Shown one piece after another: positions 47,957-55,359 of a stretch of DNA of 60,780 bases (positions are counted from its first letter, which is position 1; each line of letters begins with the position of its first letter). The stretch spans positions 1 through 60,780 of the forward strand of contig JAFGMI010000053.1 of assembly GCA_016927595.1 (NCBI GenBank), given 5' to 3'. Under the pieces are notes generated by a model. It did not search any database. It saw only the letters and a program-made list of their open reading frames with translations, and had not been told where the DNA came from. The DNA comes from Melioribacteraceae bacterium. GTDB taxonomy: Bacteria > Bacteroidota > Ignavibacteria > Ignavibacteriales > Melioribacteraceae. The position numbers and the translations under genes are program-made.

Positions 47957-49801
47957 TTGAATTATACACAAACAGCATTATTTGTTGTTCTGATTGACTA
48001 TCTAACCGCAAAAACATTATTATTCACATTAATAATTTTCAGTTTTATTAAAATTCAAGAATTGCGACGCAGTAAACTACTCATACCAACATTTATAATC
48101 ATCACAGTACTAAGTATTTTTGCATACAGTCTGCTCGATAATTATTATGAATCCAGAAATGAAATGCTGGAGCGTTTTAAATTTAACCTGGGCTTTGCTT
48201 ATGAAAGCATTTTTGAAAATCACAAAGATTTATCGGAGATAATCTTTAAATCCCAGATAAACCTTCCAAAAATTACTTCGATACTGTATGATGTATACAA
48301 GAGCGGTAAAATTGAAGCAAACAGAAAACGTCTGGCAGATGAACTGAACGATTTCTATAATATTTTATCGCAGTACAATATACGGCAGCTGCACTTTCAT
48401 CTGAATGACAACAGAAGTTTTTACCGCTTTCACAGACCTGAGAAATACGGTGACGATTTAACAAACATAAGAGAATCCATTCGTCTGACAAATCAGAACA
48501 AAACGCCAACAATAGGGTTTGAAGAAGGTAGAATATTCAACGGCTTCAGGTATGTTTATCCTTTGTTTCATGAAGATAATCATGTGGGCAGCGTTGAAAT
48601 TTCTTTTTCGTACAATTTTATCAACTCGGCAATTTTTAACGTGATCGGCAGATCTGTTGACTTTATGCTTAAAAAAAATGTAGTCGACCAAAAAGTTTTT
48701 GAAGATGAAAAGTCGAACTATAAAGTCAGTATGCTGAATGATAATTATGTAAGGGATCTGTCGGTGTTATATAAAGGTACGGATGAAAAATTCGATCTGA
48801 ATATTTATCAACAGTCTCTCAGTAAACAAGATTACGATAAAATTAAAACCAGTATGAACGATGGCAATTTTTTTACAATTGAGACGGAATATTCCGGCAA
48901 CGACATTGTATTTGTCTTCATGCCCGTTCAAAACATCAAGCAGGAAACAGTAGCATATTTATCAACATTTTTTGAAGATCCATATAAAAGAAGACTGCAG
49001 TATTCTACTACTCTGACGCTTGTTTCTATGATTCTCGCCACCGCAAGTTTCTTTTTGTTACTCATTAACAGAGAAAGAAGACTTGTGGCAGAAAGCAAAC
49101 TTTCTGAAAATCTAAAAAATACAATCGAACAGAGAGACAAATTGTTTTCGGTTATATCCCACGACTTAAGATCACCGTTTATGAACCTGATGGGATTTAC
49201 AAGCCTGCTTAAAGATGAATTAAACACTCTGGACAAGAATGATTTAAAAGATATAACAGAAACTATTCACAGCAGTGTTTCAAACACTTTTAATCTTCTG
49301 AAACAGCTTCTGGAATGGTCGAGATTACAGATGGATAATGTTCACGTGCGCAAGGAACTTGTTTCTCTCGATAAATTAGTAAGAGAGGAAGTAAATAAGA
49401 TGCATGAGCAGTTGAGATCAAAAAAACTCAGAGTTGAATTGGATTTAAATGAAATACAGGCAGAGATTGATCCTGAAGCATATGCAATTGTCGTGCGAAA
49501 TATATTGAGTAATGCGATAAAGTTCAGTAATACAGACTCTTCAGTTATTGTAAAGCTTGACTCAAAGGAGAAAAATATTAATTTATCAATTCGCGATTTC
49601 GGCATCGGGCTTGATGATGAGCTTTTAATCAAGCTCCGGATGAATCAGGTACATGAAAGTAATAAAGGAACTGCCGGTGAAAAAGGAAGCGGCATTGGTT
49701 TCTGGCTGATAAATGACTACGCAAAAGTAAATAACGGTGAAATATTTATTGCGAGCAAGCTGAATGAAGGTACAACTGTCCATTTCTTAATAAATCAATA
49801 A
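47957..49801 (+). CDS. Membrane sensor histidine kinase with extracytoplasmic domain
   Basis: A 614-residue kinase. TTG at 47957 is the only plausible start giving the first membrane helix (about 18-65 contains two hydrophobic stretches). An extracytoplasmic sensor of about 270 residues follows, with FHLNDNRSFYRFHRPEKYGDD recalling dCACHE-like sensors, then a membrane helix at about 345-370. HisKA has H402 in VISHDLRSPFMNL. HATPase has NILSNAIKFS, DFGIGL and GSGIGFWLINDY. No regulator gene adjoins it; the Cys-rich protein gene follows 42 bases downstream. Signal unknown. Proximity to the peptide cluster on the other strand is suggestive but does not prove a link. Confidence 0.88.
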   Translation: MNYTQTALFVVLIDYLTAKTLLFTLIIFSFIKIQELRRSKLLIPTFIIITVLSIFAYSLLDNYYESRNEMLERFKFNLGFAYESIFENHKDLSEIIFKSQINLPKITSILYDVYKSGKIEANRKRLADELNDFYNILSQYNIRQLHFHLNDNRSFYRFHRPEKYGDDLTNIRESIRLTNQNKTPTIGFEEGRIFNGFRYVYPLFHEDNHVGSVEISFSYNFINSAIFNVIGRSVDFMLKKNVVDQKVFEDEKSNYKVSMLNDNYVRDLSVLYKGTDEKFDLNIYQQSLSKQDYDKIKTSMNDGNFFTIETEYSGNDIVFVFMPVQNIKQETVAYLSTFFEDPYKRRLQYSTTLTLVSMILATASFFLLLINRERRLVAESKLSENLKNTIEQRDKLFSVISHDLRSPFMNLMGFTSLLKDELNTLDKNDLKDITETIHSSVSNTFNLLKQLLEWSRLQMDNVHVRKELVSLDKLVREEVNKMHEQLRSKKLRVELDLNEIQAEIDPEAYAIVVRNILSNAIKFSNTDSSVIVKLDSKEKNINLSIRDFGIGLDDELLIKLRMNQVHESNKGTAGEKGSGIGFWLINDYAKVNNGEIFIASKLNEGTTVHFLINQ

Positions 49802-49843
49802 CTATTTTGTGAAACGTGTCTTTCTGAATCGTGGTTAGTAATT

Positions 49844-50395
49844 TTGCTTAATGAAAAGATAAATATCAATGCAACCTTGGAGGATCAGTGCCTGCAGTTC
49901 GGAAAACTGCTTGAACTTGGGAAACCCGTTGCTCCCCAGGTGCTTATAAGCGCAATTCATAATGATGATTATGCACGCAGCTTAATTGCCAATAAAAGAA
50001 GTCCGTTTCATTTGAATAAACTACTGGCAAATCCGCCAGTTGTTGAATCGAAGCATAAACCGGAGCATCATCATACGAGCGGAGAGTTGATTGCAAGTGC
50101 TGCTAAGGCATTAATAAAATGGGGAAAAACCGGATTCATGAAAGTTGATGCGAAAGTATTGGAGAAAAGAGAAAACGCGTGTCTTTCATGTCCTAATATG
50201 GTTGATCCGGATAAGTTGATTCAGAAAATACTCCCTTCAAAGAGCATAAGTAATAAAACAGGTGAAAGAACCGGCAAGCACGTCTGCGATTTTTGCGGTT
50301 GTCATATCTCAAAAAAAATACAGCTGATTTCCGAATCATGCCCTGATGAACATCCCACAAAGAGTGGTTTTACAAGATGGGATGAACCGATTTAA
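49844..50395 (+). CDS. Cys-rich protein with two zinc-knuckle-like motifs
   Basis: A 183-residue soluble protein of unrecognised function. TTG at 49844 is the start (MLNEKININA). The first 100 residues are helical with a His-rich patch (HKPEHHH). The C-terminal third has CLSCPN (C113, C116), CDFCGC (C148, C151, C153) and SCPDEHP (C166), a probable zinc-binding domain. Related short proteins with the CxxCP ... CGC ... CP pattern are, from memory, found near peptide-modification clusters; this needs checking. It converges on the PqqD/M50 gene, 32 bases away, and so could belong to the peptide cluster or to the kinase operon. Confidence 0.7.
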   Translation: MLNEKININATLEDQCLQFGKLLELGKPVAPQVLISAIHNDDYARSLIANKRSPFHLNKLLANPPVVESKHKPEHHHTSGELIASAAKALIKWGKTGFMKVDAKVLEKRENACLSCPNMVDPDKLIQKILPSKSISNKTGERTGKHVCDFCGCHISKKIQLISESCPDEHPTKSGFTRWDEPI

Positions 50396-50427
50396 TTTTG
50401 AACTTCCTGTAAAACGGATCGAACCAT

Positions 50428-51702
50428 TCATACAATCTTGTTCTGCAGATATTTTTTTTTAAAAGATTTGGTTAAGAAATGCATCAATTTTTGAAATATC
50501 GAATATAAAATTCTCAGCAACATAATTATCAGGAGAGTTGGTAAGACTATTGCTGAAAAAGACTTCCATAAAATATCAATGTTAAAAGATGAATCAAAAA
50601 AATTACAATTGTTTATAAAGTTCATAATCTGATCAGGGTATTTTTTCATCATATCGGGAAAAGTCTTGAAAAGAAAATAAAAAAACAGTATGAAAAATGA
50701 ATTGCTGATTACTACGTAAATAATAAAAAATATTTTTGACTTCTTTTCAACATTCAATATCTGTGACGATCTTCCATTATTTCTCCGGAATATTTTTTTA
50801 AAGTATAACGATACGGCTTCAACAGAACGTTTTCTCAAGTTCGGTATGCCTGATATATCTGAAGCAAGCCAATAACCATCAAACCTGAAAAAGGGATTAA
50901 GCGTGCTTATAAGGGAAAACGTAAGGAAATATATAACCTTTATAAATACCAGTTCACCGGTAATTTTATACACGATAAAAAATATTGGGATTGTAAGCAT
51001 TTGAAAATACACTCCGGCTAAATCCACGACTGTTCTCTGTTTTCTGTTTAACCTCCATGCATCAGTAACATCGGCATAGAAAACGGGGAAATACAAATAA
51101 AGACCCACACCAATATCACCGTGCTTTGCTCCGAAATAACGGCATGAAGATGCATGACCGAGTTCATGAAATAAAGTGGTTACAAAAAACAGAATATAAA
51201 TTATAAAAATATCGGCGACGGTAAAGGACGAAAGCGTTATCTCGGGTCCGGAATATAAAAAGTAGAAATACAACAAGGACAAAACAATAAATGAGAATAA
51301 TGTTATAAACACATGTTTGACGAACAAATACTGAAGATAGTTTGTGAGGATACTTATTTTTTCGGATGTGAATAAAGATATTTTAAAATATAGAATCGAT
51401 TTCTTTTTTTTAGGATCATCTTCCGTGGAATCGTTATCCAGAATTCCGTTTTTTTTAAGGTAGTGATAAATTATTTTCTTAAGATTATCCGGTGTAACTT
51501 CCTCGTTAATTTCCAGAGAATATAATTCAGCAATTTCATCAACTGTTCTTGTGCCGTCAATTAACATCAATAATCTGTAGATATGATCAGATATTTCCAG
51601 CCTTTTTTTACCATTTATTACAACCAAATACTTCTGCGACATCGACGAAGTATCCAAAGGAAGAATTTCCAGATCTGTTCGTATTTTAGGGATAGTGTCC
51701 AT
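50428..51702 (-). CDS. PqqD-domain/M50 membrane metalloprotease of the peptide cluster
   Basis: A 424-residue protein. Residues about 5-90 form a PqqD-like winged domain (SQKYLVVINGKKRLEISDH ... LIDGTRTVDEIAELYS), the fold that binds leader peptides of RiPP precursors. From about 125 to 415 it is membranous with the M50 site-2-protease motif HELGH (179-183, in FVTTLFHELGHASSCRYFG) and the second motif NPFFRFDG (269-276). Fusion of a leader-binding domain to an intramembrane protease suggests precursor cleavage or export at the membrane. It is the last gene of the minus-strand cluster, five bases after the terpenoid-enzyme gene, and so presumably co-translated. Confidence 0.87.
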   Translation of the reverse strand: MDTIPKIRTDLEILPLDTSSMSQKYLVVINGKKRLEISDHIYRLLMLIDGTRTVDEIAELYSLEINEEVTPDNLKKIIYHYLKKNGILDNDSTEDDPKKKKSILYFKISLFTSEKISILTNYLQYLFVKHVFITLFSFIVLSLLYFYFLYSGPEITLSSFTVADIFIIYILFFVTTLFHELGHASSCRYFGAKHGDIGVGLYLYFPVFYADVTDAWRLNRKQRTVVDLAGVYFQMLTIPIFFIVYKITGELVFIKVIYFLTFSLISTLNPFFRFDGYWLASDISGIPNLRKRSVEAVSLYFKKIFRRNNGRSSQILNVEKKSKIFFIIYVVISNSFFILFFYFLFKTFPDMMKKYPDQIMNFINNCNFFDSSFNIDILWKSFSAIVLPTLLIIMLLRILYSIFQKLMHFLTKSFKKKYLQNKIV

Positions 51703-51707
51703 AGCAA

Positions 51708-53756
51708 TTAATAATAACCAAATGTCTTTATTATAGCTTTTAAAACATACGCCGTAACAATGGATTCACTCTTATATGTAAGATCTTTTTCACCAACTCT
51801 CATTCTGATGAACGGGACTTTCTTCCATGACCCGGTCTGCTGTTGCTTTTCCAAAAGATACGACAATGCAGATTTTATAACCCCGGAAGAAATGCTCATT
51901 ATATTTTTATCCAGATAAGAGAGTGTTAAAACAGCAAACGCAGTGTTTTGAGGATCACTGCCTTCAATTCCCCAGCCACCATCATCATTTTGAGTTGATA
52001 AAATAAAATTTCCGGCACTCTTTAAGCAGGTGGAATTGTTCCCCGATTCAACCAGCAGTCTAACAGATGTATATGTTCCGTAATACGGACCCCAATACCA
52101 TACACTTTGCCAAAAACCATCGGGCTTCTGCGAAGATTTTATTTTTCTCATCCCTTTCAATATTACATTTTCATATTTGCTGCGGTTGTATAACAGCAAT
52201 GCATAAAGGATGTTTGATGTTACCTCAAGATCCCTTCCGTAATAATCACCCCAATAATTTTCCACTGCGCTTTTTAACTTTAACTGGGGTTCGCTAAAAT
52301 CCAAGGGATTCAGTATCCAGGTTTTAAATGTCCCGTCAGAATTTTTGTTATGCTCCAGCAACAGGCTCAAATGTTCATCAATAATACCGGAAATATTTCC
52401 ATAGTCAGATTTAACCAGAATTTGCATAACCTGCGCCAGATCGTCTGAGTCGGGCGGAAGAAAAGGATACCCGGGAAAATAATTCCATCCGCCCTTAACA
52501 CTCTTCATTCTCATTTCTACTATTTCATTAATATCAGATTTTATAACATCATGATTAATATAATTATTAAATTCATTATTAATATCCAGGTAAGTATCAA
52601 CTACTATTGTCCTTTGGAAAATACTGCCTTGAACAAAAATCCCCGGATCTTTTGGAATTCTTATTTCTGCCGAGGGTAATTTCATCGCATGAATCAATTC
52701 CTGGTAACCGTTTTCTCTTTCAATAAGTAAATAAGATAACGCATTACTTATACATTTTTGAATGTGTTTCCGCAATTCTTTCTTTTTACTGTTCCCGATC
52801 TTAATGTTGTCAACATGCTTCTTTCTGGCTGAAGCCTGTTTAACTATAAACATCCTGTTATTCTCATAATCACGTAGCATGTCTTCACTTTTTTTTATGT
52901 ACTGATCAACAAGCGAAATCCAGAAAGGAACATTTAAATCTGCACAGCATTCCTTTGCATACTTGAAATGATCTGCAGCTTTTTGAATTAAATCAATCGA
53001 TGAAACTGATAAATACACATATTTACCGATTACATTTTCTTTATCGGCTCCTTTTTCTATCGCGTTAAGAACATCTTTATCCTGGAATGCCATGTTTAAC
53101 AGAAAAGAATTCCTGTTATTTCTTAAATCGTCTTTCCAGTCCACAAAATCATCTATTATCTGAAGTCCAATATGAAATTGATCCTGCGTGGTTATAAACG
53201 GGTCGTTTTCAAATTTATATTCTGATAAAGATAATAATCCTGCAGTAGCACATTTTGCAACAGCTGATTTGGCAATGGCAATTTCTTTAAAATTATCGTA
53301 TGAATATTCCTCATTGCCCGTTTTCTTTCCCAGACTTCTTTCTTTCATTACTGCATCAAAAAAATCTTTCCCGTAAGCTTCAAAATACCTCCAGAAAGAA
53401 CTACCCGGCGGAAAAATATTTACAATTTTCAGCAGGGAATTTTCGTGAAGTTTATGCAGTGAAATTAAAGTTGTACCGCTGTGCGTATCCAGGAATCCAT
53501 CGAGCAGCAATAAATATGAAAAATACATATTTCCGCTCAGCGTTAACGAATACAGCTCTTCCTCATGGATCTGATCAAAACAAGTAGCAAAATAAAAAGG
53601 ATAAACGAGATAGAAACTTTCTTTTATCTTACTGCAATTTCTCATAAGTACAGAATCACCGCTCTTATAATTACCGTTCAATTCTCCAAACAGCGAATTT
53701 ATCTCACTGTAATATTCTTCATAACATCTTTCTTTTATATCTTCTGATATTTCCAC
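51708..53756 (-). CDS. Fused class I prenyl-synthase-like and class II squalene-cyclase-like enzyme
   Basis: A two-domain protein of 682 residues; numbering here counts from the longest frame (741 residues, ATG 53933). That ATG lies inside the upstream TPR gene, and I prefer GTG 53756 (GGATTAAGA just before it), 28 bases after that gene's stop. The N-terminal half (about 60-370) is all-helical with DGFLD (145-149) and DDFVDWKDD (261-269), like the two Asp-rich motifs of trans-prenyl synthases; the first motif lacks one Asp of DDxxD. The C-terminal half (about 385-741) has DSDD (495-498), the class II DxDD proton-donor motif, and QW-like repeats (KPDGFW, QNDDGGWG at 648-655, TGSW). Together these predict making or transferring a prenyl chain, then cyclising it. 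Nothing shows whether the acceptor is a small molecule or the cluster's peptide. Confidence 0.82.
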   Translation of the reverse strand: MEISEDIKERCYEEYYSEINSLFGELNGNYKSGDSVLMRNCSKIKESFYLVYPFYFATCFDQIHEEELYSLTLSGNMYFSYLLLLDGFLDTHSGTTLISLHKLHENSLLKIVNIFPPGSSFWRYFEAYGKDFFDAVMKERSLGKKTGNEEYSYDNFKEIAIAKSAVAKCATAGLLSLSEYKFENDPFITTQDQFHIGLQIIDDFVDWKDDLRNNRNSFLLNMAFQDKDVLNAIEKGADKENVIGKYVYLSVSSIDLIQKAADHFKYAKECCADLNVPFWISLVDQYIKKSEDMLRDYENNRMFIVKQASARKKHVDNIKIGNSKKKELRKHIQKCISNALSYLLIERENGYQELIHAMKLPSAEIRIPKDPGIFVQGSIFQRTIVVDTYLDINNEFNNYINHDVIKSDINEIVEMRMKSVKGGWNYFPGYPFLPPDSDDLAQVMQILVKSDYGNISGIIDEHLSLLLEHNKNSDGTFKTWILNPLDFSEPQLKLKSAVENYWGDYYGRDLEVTSNILYALLLYNRSKYENVILKGMRKIKSSQKPDGFWQSVWYWGPYYGTYTSVRLLVESGNNSTCLKSAGNFILSTQNDDGGWGIEGSDPQNTAFAVLTLSYLDKNIMSISSGVIKSALSYLLEKQQQTGSWKKVPFIRMRVGEKDLTYKSESIVTAYVLKAIIKTFGYY

Positions 53757-53784
53757 TCTTAATCCAGTTGATCGACTATAGGTT

Positions 53785-54936
53785 TCAAAACTCTGCAAGT
53801 TTTTTCCTTGCAATTTTTTTGTGGTTTTCAATTTTGCTGTTTGCCAGAACCCAGTCATAGCATTTTTTTGCTTCTTCTTTATCCTCCATATCAAAGAAAG
53901 CATTCCCCATTGCAACATAAGCCCATGATTCAAATTCAGGCGCTATGCAGCGGTCAACAAGTTCGTCCCAAAGTTTAACTACTTTAATAAAATTTTTAAG
54001 TTTATTATAATTATCAGCTAGAAAGAGATAAATGTATGCGACTTCAAGTTTATTTAAATCTGTTAATGATCCTCTTTTCGAATATTCAATAGCACCTTGG
54101 TATAAATTATTGCTTTGTTCAAACAACTTTTCTTCAGCCAGTTGTTTACCGTATTTCAGAGCGTAGTAATATTTGCTCTCGGGAAATTGATCAATTAATT
54201 TAGTAATAATCCTTATAGCACCGGTGCCGTTGCCTCTGCGAATATAAAGCTGAGACAACATTTCCTGCGCTTCAAAAACTGCGAGTGTACCGTTATTTAT
54301 AACCATTTGAAAGTATTCTATAGCATCGGACTCGCTGCCGCTTTTTCCCAGAATCCAGAGTATGGGTTTCAGGTACCAGGGTACATCGCTGGCATAGTAG
54401 TTAAAAATTGCTTTACTAAGGTATACATCCCCGCAGTGGGGATATTGCTGAATTAATGAGTCGTGATATTCAATTCCTTTTTTCCCGACAGAAGCAGCCT
54501 TGAAGTTTTCACGCCTACCTGCATAATACATCCCGATATAACCGTAAGCCGCACCAGTATAAAACAGCGCCAGAGAATCCTTCGGATTTTTTTTGACCAA
54601 TTCCTCCCCGATATATGCAGCTTCCATAAATTCACTAACGGCGTTATCAATTAAACTCTGGATTACTGATTGATCTTTTTTGTACCCGATGGAAATTTCA
54701 TAAGCCATGTATTTGCTGCGACGCAACAAAATAACACCCTTAAAATATTTCCACTGCAAAGAGGCAGTATCTTTTAAACCGCAGCTATCCGTTAATTTCA
54801 TGGCGTCATCAAATTGAAGATTATATGTTAATCTTATTATTTCATTGATGACTTTTTCAACAGGTTTTTTACCATCTGCTTTTGTAAAAGCAAACAGTTG
54901 CAGGAAAAAAACAAAAACTATTATCCGCCCGATCAC
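53785..54936 (-). CDS. Secreted TPR-repeat protein of the peptide cluster
   Basis: A 383-residue exported protein. GTG at 54936 is the start (AAAGGTG about 11 bases upstream); the signal peptide is MIGRIIVFVFFLQLFAFTKA. The body has about six TPR-like helical pairs, for example ALFYTGAAYGYIGMYYAGR, AVFEAQEMLSQLYIRRGN and SWAYVAMGNAFFDMEDKEEAKKCYDW. It lies between the precursor-like peptide and the terpenoid enzyme, with 28-86-base gaps, so is likely in the operon. A TPR protein outside the cytoplasm may be an assembly or export scaffold, or an immunity factor; none can be proven from sequence. Confidence 0.85.
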   Translation of the reverse strand: MIGRIIVFVFFLQLFAFTKADGKKPVEKVINEIIRLTYNLQFDDAMKLTDSCGLKDTASLQWKYFKGVILLRRSKYMAYEISIGYKKDQSVIQSLIDNAVSEFMEAAYIGEELVKKNPKDSLALFYTGAAYGYIGMYYAGRRENFKAASVGKKGIEYHDSLIQQYPHCGDVYLSKAIFNYYASDVPWYLKPILWILGKSGSESDAIEYFQMVINNGTLAVFEAQEMLSQLYIRRGNGTGAIRIITKLIDQFPESKYYYALKYGKQLAEEKLFEQSNNLYQGAIEYSKRGSLTDLNKLEVAYIYLFLADNYNKLKNFIKVVKLWDELVDRCIAPEFESWAYVAMGNAFFDMEDKEEAKKCYDWVLANSKIENHKKIARKKLAEF

Positions 54937-54989
54937 TTAATTCACACCTTTCAATTTTATGATTGATTGTGTCTGAAAATTGAAATAAA

Positions 54990-55016
54990 GGCTACTCTAT
55001 AATAAATAGAGTAGCC
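54990..55016 (-). terminator. Perfect hairpin after the precursor gene, probable attenuator
   Basis: GGCTACTCTAT and ATAGAGTAGCC form a perfect 11-base stem with a five-base loop. It starts five bases past the precursor stop codon. On the transcribed strand TTTATTTC follows, so termination is probably partial. Such a stem between precursor and downstream enzyme genes is common in RiPP operons and gives excess precursor message. Confidence 0.8.
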
Positions 55017-55021
55017 ACGAC

Positions 55022-55207
55022 TTAATCAAGTTGCACAACAGGCGAACAAATGCTGTCGCATTTTCCTATACAATCAACATATCCCACGCAAATCCATGGG
55101 GCTGCTTCTGCCAGCTCCAATCTTTCTTCAAGTTCTTCCACCGAAAGATTAGGGTCAAGAAAGATTTCATTTAGTTTTACTATTTCATCTTTTTTTTTCT
55201 CTTCCAT
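55022..55207 (-). CDS. Cys-rich RiPP-like precursor peptide
   Basis: A 61-residue peptide, too small and composition-biased to be a normal enzyme. The N-terminal leader is rich in Glu/Lys and helix-forming (residues 1-36, with NLSVEELEERLELAEA). The probable core begins near 37: APWICVGYVDCIGKCDSIC then SPVVQLD. Four cysteines (C40, C46, C50, C54) are spaced 6, 4 and 4 apart. Trp38 and Tyr43 are also present. There is no GG cleavage site. AGGAA lies six bases before the ATG, the best ribosome-binding site in the cluster. It sits after the radical SAM maturase and before the hairpin. Modification predicted: thioether cross-links from Cys by the SPASM enzyme, possibly prenyl groups. Confidence 0.8.
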   Translation of the reverse strand: MEEKKKDEIVKLNEIFLDPNLSVEELEERLELAEAAPWICVGYVDCIGKCDSICSPVVQLD

Positions 55208-55274
55208 TTCGGTTCCTGTTTTTAAGTGAAAGAATTTAATTACTTTTCTCGGTTTACGGAACGATCAAAAGTGT

Positions 55275-55316
55275 TTAACCGGCATTATCTCTTCCTTTGT
55301 TGTCAGCTTTCACCAC
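55275..55316 (-). CDS. Thirteen-residue open frame with strong ribosome-binding site
   Basis: Between the maturase and precursor genes, AAAGGGAGGTGG is the strongest Shine-Dalgarno sequence in the cluster. It precedes GTGGTGAAAGCTGAC, which runs 13 codons (MVKADNKGRDNAG) to TAA. The distance from GGAGG to the first GTG is 12 bases, slightly long. It could be a leader peptide controlling the precursor, a decayed gene, or chance. Two tandem GTG starts are possible (55316 and 55313). Confidence 0.3.
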   Translation of the reverse strand: MVKADNKGRDNAG

Positions 55317-55359
55317 TCTATAAAACCACCTCCCTTTAAATTGATTGATAAAAATAGAA

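Noticed and set aside
53757..53933. N-terminal extension of the terpenoid enzyme from ATG 53933
   Set aside because: It overlaps the end of the TPR gene by about 150 bases and lacks family-like sequence; the GTG at 53756 fits better.
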